Numbered from the stretch's first letter, positions 25,209 to 34,905 are shown. The stretch: DNA of 64,000 nucleotides from an uncultured Muribaculaceae bacterium (GCA_934636465.1 CAKUAR010000006.1:1-64000), one strand, 5' to 3'. Notes: generated from the sequence alone by a model not told the origin. Program-made: numbers and translations.

Positions 25209-28200
25209 TCACTTTGAAATCTTGGCAGATATACGTGCACCGTTAACTGTTGCAGTCACTACATACACACCTGCCGGTTGGCCATTGAGGTTTATTGCTT
25301 CGCCGTTGCGGCTTTCTGCCACCTTGCGGCCCACAATGTCATACACAGCCACTTCGCTTGCGCCTTCCACGGTGAGCACACCGCCAGCCACGCTCATGGC
25401 TCTCTTGGCGTCGGCCACATCAACTATGCCAGTAACTGTCTTCTTTTCAACCTTGATTGACTTAACGTGGATTTCACCTATGTTGTTGGCATGGAAACCA
25501 ATCACTTTCACACCTGGAGTCACAGTCACCACAGTGTCAGTATTCTCATTGCCGTCGGCAAGCGGAGCTGCTTCTACCGAAGTCACGTTAAACTCCACGT
25601 AGTCGGTCTGGGCGTTGTTGCTCGTCGATGCTGTTGCAGCCGTGGTCAGAGTCTTAACGGCAGTCATCTGCGTGTGGTCGAGGGCTGGAGCCAAAGCCAA
25701 ATCCCAAACCACATCGGCATCAGCTTGCGATGCGTACGACTCCAATGTCACGAGAACTCGTGTTCCGTCCTCAAATTGCAGACGTGGTGACATTGCCCAG
25801 TCATCACCCTGTATTTTGCCGGAGTTGTAATAGATTGAGCTGCCAGAAGCCTCCCAAGTAGTTTCATATTCCTCTCCAGCTATCGTGCGGTGGTCGCCGT
25901 TGGCGTTGACGATTTTCCAGTTCGACCAAATGTCACTGCTTTCGTCCACATTCACGCTGTAAGGCAATGCAAGGCCGCCGCCCACCCAGTCAATGAGCAC
26001 GCTTGGAGCCAAATGTTCGCTCTTGCCGTTTTCGTTGTAGATTTCTACTGTGTATTTATATTGACCTGGAGTCTGGATTGTGTTGTCGGTCCATGTTGCG
26101 GTCTGGCCAGGAACGAGTCCTTCCGTCACCACACCAGACTCAAGACCGTCGCGCAAAATCACAGCTTTGGTGATTTTGTCGAGTGCAATGCCTTCAATGT
26201 TAGTTGCAGTCGGGTTGAGCCAGGTGAGCGTTGCAGAGAGCGATTGGTCGGCAGCTGCCTTTCCAGTCAACTCTGTTGCCACCTCTGGCACCACTGGAGT
26301 GTATTCAATCTTAATGTCGGTTATGTAGAGCTTGTTAGTGCCCGATGACGAAGCTATGCTGTTGTCTTGGAATGCGAAATACATCTTGCCGCTATCCTCA
26401 ATCTTCACCACACAAGTGTCGATTGTGTAGCCGTAATCCTTCACATATTCCACATCGCGGAATTGCTTGAAGCTTGCAGCCGGAGCTTTGGCGTCTTTCA
26501 CCGTACCCACCTTGAACGATGCGCCCTTGCCGTTGTAGCTATAAATTACGCGATAGTAACCAGCCTTGATGTTAAATGGCGGTGTCACCAAGTAGTCGTT
26601 GCACACGGCATATTCAGTCATCTTGGAGTGGTCGTTGCATGCAGAGCCGCTGCTGTACGAACCGTTGTTATAAGTCCATGTGTGGCCGTCGTTGTTGGCG
26701 TCAACCACGGTGTAGAAGCCCCACTGGTCTTTGTTGTTGAACTTGAACTCGTATGGCAGCGATTGTGTGTTGTCGCCCACCCAACCGGTTCTCACTGTCT
26801 TGGCAGTTCCTGCGGCAGCGCCACCGTCGTTGTAGGCCACCACCTGATAGTCGTAATATCCTGGAGCAGGCACAGCGTCAACATAGTTCATGGCAGCACC
26901 CACTTGCGGAGCGTCAAATGTCTTAACCACTTCACCACCGCGCAGCACCTCAACCTTAGTGAGTGCAGTGAGGTCGGTGTTGATGTTTGTCTTTTCGGGG
27001 TTGGTCCAAGTGAGGGTCACGTTGTTTGTCATGTCGTCAAACGGCACTGCAGCAAGGTCAGTAATCTGCTCTGGCACGATTGATGTCTTTTCCACAGTCA
27101 GACCATAGAATTTATACGTTGAGCCAGAATAAGCCACCTTCTCGCTGCAAGCATGCAGGCCCAAATAGTATTTTCCTGCCTCTGGCAGCTGCACATACAT
27201 CACATAGCTGTCTTTACTCGACTTAATCGTGGTCAGCGTCTTCACCGGAATGTTGAGGCCCTCGGCAGTCTTTGCCTTGCCCATCAGCACCTCAAGTTTC
27301 TCGCCGCCATAATATCCCACAGCGAAATCCAGGGTTATCTTATATGCACCGGCTTCTGCCACTACGAGCGGTGGAGTAACGAGATATTCATCTTCCACAA
27401 GGTTAGTCTTTGTGGCAAGCTCCATGCTGTTGCCGTTGCCATAGTAGCTCGACTTATATTTCCATTTTGCGGTTTGTGTGCTGCTTGCGCCCTTAAATTG
27501 GGTGAACAGAGCGTCCACTTTGTCGGCGCTCGACAAGTCTGCCGTGTAAGGCAATGCTTGTGGAGCCACAGGACCCACATATTTTGTAGTCACACTTGCT
27601 GCTGCGCTCTTGGCAGTGCCGAGCACAGCTTTCACCTCGTAGGTGTGGAAACCGGCTTTCAAGCCATCAGCTTCAGTGTCTTGCCATGATGTGGCTGTGC
27701 CGTCGAGGGTTTTCACCAAAGCGCCGTCGCGATACACCTCCACGCCTGTGAGGGCTGATGTGAGGGCGTTGCCGTCGTCGTCGGTAGTTGGCAACTTCCA
27801 ACTCAAATCCACAGTCAGAGCCTCATCGGCGCCTTCAGTAGCAGCGAGGTCGGTCACAGCACCCGGAGTGAGCACATTTTCTGCCACCTGAAATGCCGTC
27901 ACATACACAGTGAATAGGTCTTTGGCGCTATATTCATACAAGCCAAAATAGTAATCGCCTGTTTCTCTTGCGGTGAACACTTTGGTTTCTTTCTTGAATT
28001 TCTTTTCGGTCAATTCCGGGAAATCCAAAAGTGTTTCGCTGTTTTTCGACAAAGCCTCCACAGTGTTGGCATTTGCCACCACCAAGCGAAGACTTTCCTT
28101 TGAACCTGCGGTTTTCACATAAAACGAAATCTTGTATTCCTTGTCGGCCTCAAGATGCACTGCTGGCGACACCAGCCAGTCGTTAGCAGCCGACGAGCTG

Positions 28201-28433
28201 TTGTAGGAATACTTTGCACCAGCCGTTGTACCGGCATCTTTGTAACCACCACTACCGCCATAAGTGTCGTTAGCCCATGTCTTTGAATCAGCGTTGACGT
28301 CATAGACCGTCCAGTCAGCGTCAATCTTAGATGCCCCTCCTATCTGTGAGAAGTAAGGCACACTCTTAGCCTGTGCGTACCCCAATAGTGGCAACAACAC
28401 CGCAAGAGCTAAAAATAGTCTTTTCTTTAGCAT
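25209..28433 (-). CDS. Large secreted protein with repeated cleaved-adhesin domains and T9SS type A sorting domain
   Basis: Predicted 1,074-residue exported protein; signal peptide MLKKRLFLALAVLLPLLGYA ends at QAKS. It has four jelly-roll units of the cleaved-adhesin / choice-of-anchor-J kind, each with a DWLVSPAVHLEADKEYKISF-like strand pair (about residues 75, 350, 620 and 890). They are joined by Fn3-like linkers starting VTDLAA or ATELTG and containing WTNP or WLNP. The end is a standard T9SS sorting domain: GGVLTVEGASEVAVYDIVGR followed by KVAES...GVYVVTATVNGARISAKI. It should cross the outer membrane by type IX secretion and be attached or released at the surface. The domain plan parallels its downstream neighbour, and the two genes may share a transcript. 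Ligand unknown. Confidence 0.87.
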   Translation of the reverse strand: MLKKRLFLALAVLLPLLGYAQAKSVPYFSQIGGASKIDADWTVYDVNADSKTWANDTYGGSGGYKDAGTTAGAKYSYNSSSAANDWLVSPAVHLEADKEYKISFYVKTAGSKESLRLVVANANTVEALSKNSETLLDFPELTEKKFKKETKVFTARETGDYYFGLYEYSAKDLFTVYVTAFQVAENVLTPGAVTDLAATEGADEALTVDLSWKLPTTDDDGNALTSALTGVEVYRDGALVKTLDGTATSWQDTEADGLKAGFHTYEVKAVLGTAKSAAASVTTKYVGPVAPQALPYTADLSSADKVDALFTQFKGASSTQTAKWKYKSSYYGNGNSMELATKTNLVEDEYLVTPPLVVAEAGAYKITLDFAVGYYGGEKLEVLMGKAKTAEGLNIPVKTLTTIKSSKDSYVMYVQLPEAGKYYLGLHACSEKVAYSGSTYKFYGLTVEKTSIVPEQITDLAAVPFDDMTNNVTLTWTNPEKTNINTDLTALTKVEVLRGGEVVKTFDAPQVGAAMNYVDAVPAPGYYDYQVVAYNDGGAAAGTAKTVRTGWVGDNTQSLPYEFKFNNKDQWGFYTVVDANNDGHTWTYNNGSYSSGSACNDHSKMTEYAVCNDYLVTPPFNIKAGYYRVIYSYNGKGASFKVGTVKDAKAPAASFKQFRDVEYVKDYGYTIDTCVVKIEDSGKMYFAFQDNSIASSSGTNKLYITDIKIEYTPVVPEVATELTGKAAADQSLSATLTWLNPTATNIEGIALDKITKAVILRDGLESGVVTEGLVPGQTATWTDNTIQTPGQYKYTVEIYNENGKSEHLAPSVLIDWVGGGLALPYSVNVDESSDIWSNWKIVNANGDHRTIAGEEYETTWEASGSSIYYNSGKIQGDDWAMSPRLQFEDGTRVLVTLESYASQADADVVWDLALAPALDHTQMTAVKTLTTAATASTSNNAQTDYVEFNVTSVEAAPLADGNENTDTVVTVTPGVKVIGFHANNIGEIHVKSIKVEKKTVTGIVDVADAKRAMSVAGGVLTVEGASEVAVYDIVGRKVAESRNGEAINLNGQPAGVYVVTATVNGARISAKISK

Positions 28434-28532
28434 GTATAAAAAAGTGTTTTTAGTTTATAAATCGGAATTTAGATTATGTGGAGAAAGGGAATAGCCTAAG
28501 CGGCTAATAAGCCATTAGTTACTAATCGGCTA

Positions 28533-28564
28533 CAAAATTAATTGTTTCCGTTTATAATTTCAAA
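28533..28564 (-). promoter_or_regulatory. Promoter of the 1,074-residue surface protein gene
   Basis: The minus strand has TTTG (28561-28564), a 20-base spacer and TAATTTTG (28533-28540): exact consensus elements and spacing for Bacteroidetes sigma. The leader would be about 95 bases. Confidence 0.65.
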
Positions 28565-28706
28565 GATTTTTTGATACTTTTTAAGCAAAACGTTAGTTCT
28601 GCACACCAATTCACCAAACAAATCCAACTTTTTAGCCGCAAAACCAAACATTCTTTAACCAAAACCAGCCATTATATTTTAAGGTGGCACATGTCACGCT
28701 TTCGCC

Positions 28707-28723
28707 TAATTTTGCTAATTTTG
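28707..28723 (+). promoter_or_regulatory. Tandem -7 elements upstream of proC
   Basis: Two overlapping-phase TAATTTTG elements lie at 28707-28714 and 28716-28723, nine bases apart, 52-68 bases before the proC start. Both match TAnnTTTG. Confidence 0.5.
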
Positions 28724-28774
28724 CAGCATATCGTTTCACTGTTGAAACCAAATTTGCTTTTCAAAACAGAACTT

Positions 28775-29566
28775 ATGAAAATAGGAATTATAGGAGCTGG
28801 CAACATGGGGGGCGCAATAGCCCGCGGACTGGCAGCCGCAAGCTCCGCATCAAGCCCTCTTCACATCATTGCCACCTCACCCAACAATCATGGCGAACTC
28901 GACGCCTTGAAGTGCGACTTTCCCAGCGTTGATGTCAGCACCGACAACACCGCTGCCGTCCGTGGCACCGACATTATAATTGTGGCAGTAAAGCCCTGGC
29001 TGCTCGACGAGGTGATGAACTCTCTCAAAGACAGCATCGACTTCGGCTCACAAATCATAGTGTCGATTGTGGCAGGCGCCACACTTGAGCATCTGGCATC
29101 GTTTGCCGGCGAGAAAAAAAGCACCGTGTTTGAACTGATTCCAAACACAGCCATATCAGTCCACGAGAGCATGACGTTCATAGCTCACCGCGGAGCCTCA
29201 CAGCAGCAAGTCGAGATGGTTAACGCCTTGTTTGCCAAGCTGGGCGGCACCATGGTGGTGGAAGAGCGGCTCATTCCAGGCTGCATGGCTCTTGCATCAT
29301 GCGGCATTGCCTATGTGATGCGCTACATTCGCGCAGCCGTGGAGGGTGGCGTGGAGCTTGGAGTGAAGCCAGACGACGCCAAGCGCATCATGCTTCAGAC
29401 AATGAAAGGGGCTGTGGCGCTGCTCGAAGCCACCGGCAACCACCCCGAAGCCGAAATCGACAAGGTGACCACTCCAGGCGGACTCACCATCAAGGGGCTG
29501 AACGCCATGGAGGCCAACGGCTTCACCCACAGTGTCATCGAAGGACTTAAAGCCTCGGTCAAGTGA
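28775..29566 (+). CDS. proC: Pyrroline-5-carboxylate reductase
   Basis: ProC reduces 1-pyrroline-5-carboxylate to proline with NAD(P)H, the last step of proline synthesis. The 263-residue protein starts with the Rossmann motif IGIIGAGNMGGAIARGLAA. It continues with IIVAVKPWLLDEV and a C-terminal helical domain containing LASCGIAYVMRYIRAAVEGG and the family signature VTTPGGLTIKGLNAMEANGF (usual TSPGGTTxxGLxxLE). A longer in-frame ATG at 28571 would add 68 residues overlapping the promoter elements, so the ATG at 28775 is used. In several Bacteroides species proC lies directly in the arginine cluster; here it is about 9 kb away, separated by the surface protein genes. Confidence 0.94.
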   Translation: MKIGIIGAGNMGGAIARGLAAASSASSPLHIIATSPNNHGELDALKCDFPSVDVSTDNTAAVRGTDIIIVAVKPWLLDEVMNSLKDSIDFGSQIIVSIVAGATLEHLASFAGEKKSTVFELIPNTAISVHESMTFIAHRGASQQQVEMVNALFAKLGGTMVVEERLIPGCMALASCGIAYVMRYIRAAVEGGVELGVKPDDAKRIMLQTMKGAVALLEATGNHPEAEIDKVTTPGGLTIKGLNAMEANGFTHSVIEGLKASVK

Positions 29567-29640
29567 CCGCTACCGTTCATCTCGCAAACTCACACGCATA
29601 TAGACAACATTTTTTCATTTAGTAATAACATTTCACTCTT

Positions 29641-30000
29641 ATGTCTGTAAACAAAGCCATCTTATTGGGCAACGTGGGCAAAGACCCCGACGTGCGCTAT
29701 CCCCAGCAGGGACAAATCATAGTGACTTTCTCTCTCGCCACCACCGAGCACGCCTACAAGACTGCCGAGGGCGCGCAAATTCCGGAACGCACCGAGTGGC
29801 ACCGCATTGTGATGTGGGGCAAAAACGCCGAAGTGGCGGAGCGATATGTGCACAAGGGCACACGCCTCTACATCGAGGGCAAAATACGCACACGCACTTG
29901 GGAGGACAAAAACAAGATGCGCCACACCGTCACCGAGATTTATGCCGACTATTTTGAGTTGCTCGGCCAGCCTCGCAACGACCAGCAGCAACAACAATGA
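29641..30000 (+). CDS. ssb: Single-stranded DNA-binding protein without acidic C-terminal tip
   Basis: OB-fold protein that coats single-stranded DNA. Residues 1-108 are a complete SSB fold: VNKAILLGNVGKDPDVRYPQ, FSLATTEHAYKTAEGAQIPE, RTEWHRIVMWGKNAEVAERY, VHKGTRLYIEGKIRTRTWED and the TEIYADYFELLGQ end. The protein stops at 119 residues with PRNDQQQQQ. It has neither the long Gln/Pro/Gly linker nor the DDDLPF-type tip that binds partner proteins such as exonuclease I and RecO. In the next reading frame, right over the CAG/CAA run, the DNA encodes NNNDALPP, which looks like a decayed tip. Either a frameshift removed the tail or this is a short, specialised SSB. It stands between proC and parA. 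Confidence 0.92.
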   Translation: MSVNKAILLGNVGKDPDVRYPQQGQIIVTFSLATTEHAYKTAEGAQIPERTEWHRIVMWGKNAEVAERYVHKGTRLYIEGKIRTRTWEDKNKMRHTVTEIYADYFELLGQPRNDQQQQQ

Positions 30001-30185
30001 CGCCTTGCCACCAGTAGCGGTGAAGCGGCTGCACACACGGCGTTTTTTCATGGTTGTCAACACCTGCCCGGAGTTATTAACAAAAATGCCGACTTATCAA
30101 CATTTCAAGCATTTTAACGCTCTTTTCCAATGCTGTTTGCTCAAAAAGTAATTCCTTTGCACTTAGAAATCAGTTAAAAACACTT

Positions 30186-30962
30186 ATGGGAAGAATAATA
30201 GCAATAGCAAATCAAAAAGGCGGTGTAGGCAAGACAACAACGGCCATAAACCTTGCCGCTTCTCTTGCCATCAGCAAAAAGAAAGTGCTGCTGATAGATG
30301 CCGACCCGCAGGCAAATGCCACTTCAGGCCTTGGTGTTGACCCGCAAAAAATCACATCGTCAATCTACGAGTGCCTCGTTGACGACTACCCCGTGGAAAG
30401 TGCCAAACTGCCCACCTGCGTCAAGGGTCTCGACATTGTGGCCTCACGCATAGACCTCGTGGGAGCCGAGCTTGAGCTTGTGAACAAGCCAAGCCGCGAA
30501 AAAGTGCTTCGCGACGCGCTTGTGAATGCCCACGATGACTACGACTACACGCTCATCGACTGTAGCCCTTCGCTCGGACTAATCACCGTCAACGCCCTCA
30601 CGGCTGCCGACTCCGTGATTATCCCTGTGCAAGCCGAGTATTTCGCCCTCGAAGGCATATCCAAGCTGCTCAACACCATACGCATCATCAAAGCGAAGCT
30701 CAACCCCTCGCTTCAAATCGAAGGATTTCTGCTCACCATGTACGATGCGCGCCTGCGCCTCGCCAACCAAATCTACGAGGAGCTGAAAACACATTTCGGC
30801 GACATGGTGTTCAACACCGTCATTCCGCGCAACATCAGGCTCAGCGAAGCTCCGAGTCACGGCCTGCCGGCAATTCTCTACGACGAGACCAGCCGTGGAG
30901 CCACGAGCCACATGCAGCTTGCCAAGGAGCTGATTGCCAAAAACCGCACTAAGAAAGCATAA
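30186..30962 (+). CDS. parA: ParA-family chromosome partitioning ATPase
   Basis: ParA/Soj ATPases bind DNA cooperatively when ATP-bound and act with ParB to segregate the chromosome origin. The 258-residue protein has the deviant Walker A KGGVGKTTTAINLA at residues 11-24 with the signature Lys, the A' motif LLIDADPQANATSG, and the Walker B region YTLIDCSPSLGLITVNAL. The C-terminal VFNTVIPRNIRLSEAPSHGL is typical for chromosomal Soj. Length is that of chromosomal, not plasmid, ParA (no N-terminal HTH extension). It is followed after 60 bases by parB and transcribed in the same direction. Confidence 0.96.
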   Translation: MGRIIAIANQKGGVGKTTTAINLAASLAISKKKVLLIDADPQANATSGLGVDPQKITSSIYECLVDDYPVESAKLPTCVKGLDIVASRIDLVGAELELVNKPSREKVLRDALVNAHDDYDYTLIDCSPSLGLITVNALTAADSVIIPVQAEYFALEGISKLLNTIRIIKAKLNPSLQIEGFLLTMYDARLRLANQIYEELKTHFGDMVFNTVIPRNIRLSEAPSHGLPAILYDETSRGATSHMQLAKELIAKNRTKKA

Positions 30963-31022
30963 ATAGACGCTGCATTTGCTTCTCACAACCCAACAATTAT
31001 TCACCGTTTGCAACAATCACAG

Positions 31023-31916
31023 ATGACTAAAATCAAACGACAAGCCCTGGGGCGCGGACTCGACTCGCTCATTTCCATGGACGACATTCAGACGAGCGGC
31101 TCTTCGGCTATCAACGAAATCAGCATAACTCAAATCTCTCCCAACCCCGACCAGCCTCGCCGCACATTCGACGAAGAGGCTCTTGAGGAGCTGGCCACCT
31201 CTATACGCGAGCTGGGCATAATCCAGCCTCTCACACTGCGCAGCGCAGGGCCAAACGCCTATCAAATCATTTCGGGTGAGCGCCGCTACCGCGCCGCCAA
31301 GCTCGCCGGACTCGAAACCGTGCCAGCCTATGTGCGCACCGCCAACGACAGCGAGCTGACCGAAATGGCTCTTATTGAGAACATTCAGCGCGAAGACCTC
31401 AACGCCATAGAAATAGCACTCACATTCCGCAAGCTCATCGACCAATACAACCTCACGCAAGAGCGCCTCAGCGAGCGTATAGGCAAGAAGCGCGCCACCA
31501 TAGCCAACTTCCTGCGTCTGCTCAAGCTCCCTGCCGAGGTGCAGCTCGGACTCCGCGACAAGAAAATCGACATGGGTCACGCCCGCGCCATTTTGTCGGT
31601 GGAGAAGCCGTCGAAGCAGCTCAAGCTCTATAACGAAAGCCTCAAAAAAGGATTGTCGGTGCGCCAAGTGGAGCAGCTTGCCAAGCAATACAACGAGGCC
31701 GATGCGTCCAAGCCTGCCGACGATGGCACACGCCCAGCCGGCAACGCCAAGAAAGACTACTCTATTCTGCAAAACCATTTGGCCAAGTCGTTTGGCGTGC
31801 CTGTCAAGTTCGCTTGCAACGCCAGCGGAAAGGGAAAAATCACATTCCCATTCGCCAATGAGACCGAATTAGAGAAAATTATTACTATCTTTGACAAATT
31901 AAAAAGCGACGAGTGA
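31023..31916 (+). CDS. parB: ParB-family chromosome partitioning protein
   Basis: ParB binds parS sites, loads and slides as a CTP-dependent clamp, and recruits ParA. The 297-residue product has the N-terminal ParA-activating end (KIKRQALGRGLDSLI), the CTP-binding ParB/Srx domain (ISPNPDQPRRTFDEEALEEL; the ISGERRYRAAKLAG box), and ENIQREDLNAIEIALTFRKL. The HTH region is GKKRATIANFLRLLKLPAEV and DMGHARAILSV, followed by a small C-terminal dimerisation domain. A TTG at 31008 could add five residues; the ATG at 31023 is preferred. No obvious parS sequence was found nearby by eye. Confidence 0.95.
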   Translation: MTKIKRQALGRGLDSLISMDDIQTSGSSAINEISITQISPNPDQPRRTFDEEALEELATSIRELGIIQPLTLRSAGPNAYQIISGERRYRAAKLAGLETVPAYVRTANDSELTEMALIENIQREDLNAIEIALTFRKLIDQYNLTQERLSERIGKKRATIANFLRLLKLPAEVQLGLRDKKIDMGHARAILSVEKPSKQLKLYNESLKKGLSVRQVEQLAKQYNEADASKPADDGTRPAGNAKKDYSILQNHLAKSFGVPVKFACNASGKGKITFPFANETELEKIITIFDKLKSDE

Positions 31917-31977
31917 GGCAAGCCACCGTGTGGTCACACGCCCCACTCCACATGACTTACATTAGATTTCTGGCTTT

Positions 31978-32826
31978 GTGAAAAGAAGATTGAGTCGCAT
32001 TATAACCTTGACACGCAGCGCAATATTGCTATTGTGCCTGTGTTTTGTCGTGCCCGCTCTGGCTGCCGAGACCGCTCCTGCGCCAGCCGACTCCATCGCC
32101 GTCTCATCACGCCACAAGCGCACACAAGTGGAGCTGCCAGGCAAAAAGAAGGGCAAAAACCAGAAAGAAAAAGCCGAGCAGCAGCCCGTGCGCATAGTCA
32201 CCCTCGACGGCGACACTCTAAGCGTGGCATCGCTCGACTCGGTGGGCAAGCTCAAAAACGTGGAAATCCTCACCGACTCCATCACAGCCCCCGACCCAGG
32301 CCGCATCAAAGTGTTTAACCCCGACCCTATGCGGGCCATGTGGCTATCCACCCTGTTCCCGGGTTTGGGTCAAATCTACAACCGCCGCTACTGGAAACTC
32401 CCCATAATAGTGGGTGCATTCGTGGGTCTGTCTTACGGCACTTCGTGGAACAACCGCATGCTGTCTGACTACACCAAGGCCTATCACGATGCCACCGACA
32501 ACGACCCCAACACACGCAGCTACATGAACTTCTATCCGCCCACGGTCAAGGAAGACGACCTCGACATGGACTGGCTGCAACGTGCCCTAAAATCGAAGAA
32601 AGACTATTTCCGCCGCTATCGCGACATCTGCATATTCAGCATGATAGGTGTCTATCTGCTCAACGTGCTCGATGCCTATGTCGATGCGTCGCTGTCGCAC
32701 TTCGACATTTCTCCCGACCTCACCGTAGATGTGAAGCCGGCAGTCATCAGCAACTACAGTGGCGGCGGCAGCTACACGCCGTCGCGCTTGCCCGGCCTCG
32801 GCTTGCAGTGCGCCATCAGCTTCTGA
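31978..32826 (+). CDS. DUF5683 membrane protein
   Basis: Predicted 282-residue protein starting at GTG; no in-frame ATG gives the hydrophobic N-terminus (SAILLLCLCFVVPALA, about residues 15-30). A charged linker follows, then the DUF5683 core near residue 115: MRAMWLSTLFPGLGQIYNRR then YWKLPIIVGAFVGLSYG, with a second conserved block DYFRRYRDICIFSMIGVYLL at about residue 207 and NVLDAYVDASLSHFDIS. Two or three membrane-embedded segments are likely. The function is unknown. The order parA-parB-DUF5683-mltD is widely conserved in Bacteroidetes, which suggests a link to envelope growth coordinated with chromosome segregation (inference). A ten-codon open frame ends on the start codon (TTGTGA). 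Confidence 0.85.
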   Translation: MKRRLSRIITLTRSAILLLCLCFVVPALAAETAPAPADSIAVSSRHKRTQVELPGKKKGKNQKEKAEQQPVRIVTLDGDTLSVASLDSVGKLKNVEILTDSITAPDPGRIKVFNPDPMRAMWLSTLFPGLGQIYNRRYWKLPIIVGAFVGLSYGTSWNNRMLSDYTKAYHDATDNDPNTRSYMNFYPPTVKEDDLDMDWLQRALKSKKDYFRRYRDICIFSMIGVYLLNVLDAYVDASLSHFDISPDLTVDVKPAVISNYSGGGSYTPSRLPGLGLQCAISF

Positions 32827-32945
32827 CGGCGGCTTCTCGCCATCACCATTGCCGTGTTATAAAAAAAACAGCAAACCGCGGCAGCGCGCAACACAAAGAA
32901 AACAAAGAAACGAAAACATTAAGATATAATCATAAACACAAGAAT

Positions 32946-34862
32946 ATGAACAAGTTCAAAATAGCGATTTTGGCACTCATGGGCACGGCTGCGCTCACAT
33001 CGTGGGCTGTACCCAAGAGGTCAATACTCTCGCTCAAAGAGACCATCACCGATACCGCCATCGTCTATCCCGAAAGTTTTGAGACCAACACCAAAGAGAT
33101 GATGAACAACTGGTATCTGCAAAACTACACCGTTCTCGACCAGAATGTCGAAAACCGCGCCACTGGCAACGTGTCCGATGAAGAATACATCAAGCGTCTG
33201 AAAGCCATTCCGGCAGTCATTGAGATGCCGTTTAACCAAGTGGTGAAGTCGTGCATCGAGCGCTACATCACACGCAACCGCACCCTCGTGGAGCAAGCCC
33301 TGGGCATGAGCCTCTATTACATGCCCATATTTGAGCAGGCTCTCGAAAAGGAGCAACTGCCGCTTGAACTTAAATATCTGCCTGTGGTGGAGTCGGCACT
33401 CAACCCCAACGCCGTGTCGCGCGTGGGAGCTTCCGGACTGTGGCAGTTCATGGTGAACACAGCCAAAGGCGTGGGTCTTGAGGTCAACTCACTCGTTGAT
33501 GAGCGCCGCGACCCCTACAAGTCATCGGAAAAGGCCGCAAGCTACCTCAAGAGCCTCTATAACATCTACAACGACTGGTCGCTTGCCATAGCCGCCTATA
33601 ACTGCGGTCCAAACAACGTCAACAAGGCTCTGCGACGCGCCAGCACCCCCGACGGCGTGAAGAAAGACTTCTGGCAGATTTACTACTATCTGCCGCGCGA
33701 AACCCGCAGCTATGTGCCGGCTTTCATTGCCGCCAACTATGTTATGACCTATTTCAAACGTCATAACATCAACGCGAGCTTAGCGAAGAAACCGCTCATC
33801 ACCGACACCGTGAAAGTGAATCGCCGTGTCAACTTCAACCAGATTTCCGAGGTGCTCAACATTCCTATCGACGAAATCCGAATTCTAAATCCGCAATTCC
33901 GCCACGATGTGATTCCGGGCGACACTCACCCCTATTCGCTCATTTTGCCGTCGCAGCAAATCTACAGCTACATAATGAGCGAAGACAGCATAGTGAACCA
34001 CAAGGCAAACCTCTATGCCCACCGCGAAGTGGTTGAACCAGGCGATGGCAGCGACGTTGCCGTGGCCGACAACTCCTCGGTTGGCGGCGCAGTGAAATAT
34101 CACAAAGTGCAGCGTGGCGAAAAACTCAGCACTATTGCCAACCGCTATGGCCTCACAGTGGCTGCGCTCAAGGGCCTCAACGGCCTCAAATCAAACAGAG
34201 TGCGCACAGGCACCGTGCTCAAGGTGTCAGCCACTGAAAAAGTCGATACTGCCGACACCGACAACCTTGTGGCCGACAATACCGACACAGCCAACGCCGA
34301 CACAACCGCCGCCAGCGAAGCCCCTGCCACTGCCGTCACCAACTCGCCCTACAAAGGCTCCTACAGCATCGACTCTCCAGCCCCAACGGCCGCCAAGTCG
34401 GAGCAAAACAAGCAAGTGGGCGACGCATTCAGCCGCAGTGCCAAGCATGAGGCAACCGCCAAGGCAAATGAGGCTGCACAGCCCTCAAAGGCAGCCAAGA
34501 CGAGCGTGAAAGAAGCCGAGGCGCCCAACAACACCCCTGTAACCAACTCAAAGCAATGGAAGGCTCGAAACGACCGCTACGCAAGCAAAACCACCACGGC
34601 AAAAGCATCGAAAGAAAGCACCTACAAAAACTCGCGCAGCAGCCGCACCAGAGCCAAAGCCAAGCCTAAGACCGTGCCAAGCTCCTACACCATTCAAAAA
34701 GGCGACAACCTCATCGACATAGCCAAAAAGAGCGGCGTGAGCGTTGACGAGCTTCGCAAAGCCAACGGCATATCTGGCGACAAAATCAAAGCCGGCGACA
34801 AGATTGCCATTCCGTCAAAGGCCAAGGCCAAGACATATAAATCGAAGAAACGCCGCCGCTGA
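32946..34862 (+). CDS. mltD: Membrane-bound lytic murein transglycosylase D-like protein with LysM domains
   Basis: Cleaves the glycan strand of peptidoglycan, forming 1,6-anhydro ends, in the periplasm. From the ATG at 32946 the 638-residue protein has a signal peptide ending at about residue 20 (TSWA). The SLT domain has the catalytic Glu149 in LPVVESALNPNAVSRVGASG, followed by LWQFM and AIAAYNCGPNNVNKAL. A first LysM repeat is at about residues 385-430 (YHKVQRGEKLSTIANRYGLT). A Ser/Thr/Ala/Lys-rich disordered linker of about 150 residues follows, then a last LysM at about 580-625 (YTIQKGDNLIDIAKKSGVSV). The upstream in-frame ATG at 32808 overlaps the DUF5683 gene and adds no signal peptide, so it is rejected. 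No lipobox is present, unlike E. coli MltD. Confidence 0.92.
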   Translation: MNKFKIAILALMGTAALTSWAVPKRSILSLKETITDTAIVYPESFETNTKEMMNNWYLQNYTVLDQNVENRATGNVSDEEYIKRLKAIPAVIEMPFNQVVKSCIERYITRNRTLVEQALGMSLYYMPIFEQALEKEQLPLELKYLPVVESALNPNAVSRVGASGLWQFMVNTAKGVGLEVNSLVDERRDPYKSSEKAASYLKSLYNIYNDWSLAIAAYNCGPNNVNKALRRASTPDGVKKDFWQIYYYLPRETRSYVPAFIAANYVMTYFKRHNINASLAKKPLITDTVKVNRRVNFNQISEVLNIPIDEIRILNPQFRHDVIPGDTHPYSLILPSQQIYSYIMSEDSIVNHKANLYAHREVVEPGDGSDVAVADNSSVGGAVKYHKVQRGEKLSTIANRYGLTVAALKGLNGLKSNRVRTGTVLKVSATEKVDTADTDNLVADNTDTANADTTAASEAPATAVTNSPYKGSYSIDSPAPTAAKSEQNKQVGDAFSRSAKHEATAKANEAAQPSKAAKTSVKEAEAPNNTPVTNSKQWKARNDRYASKTTTAKASKESTYKNSRSSRTRAKAKPKTVPSSYTIQKGDNLIDIAKKSGVSVDELRKANGISGDKIKAGDKIAIPSKAKAKTYKSKKRRR

Positions 34863-34905
34863 TTCAGAAAACTGCCACGTGGCACCACCACGCACACCAA
34901 CATAA

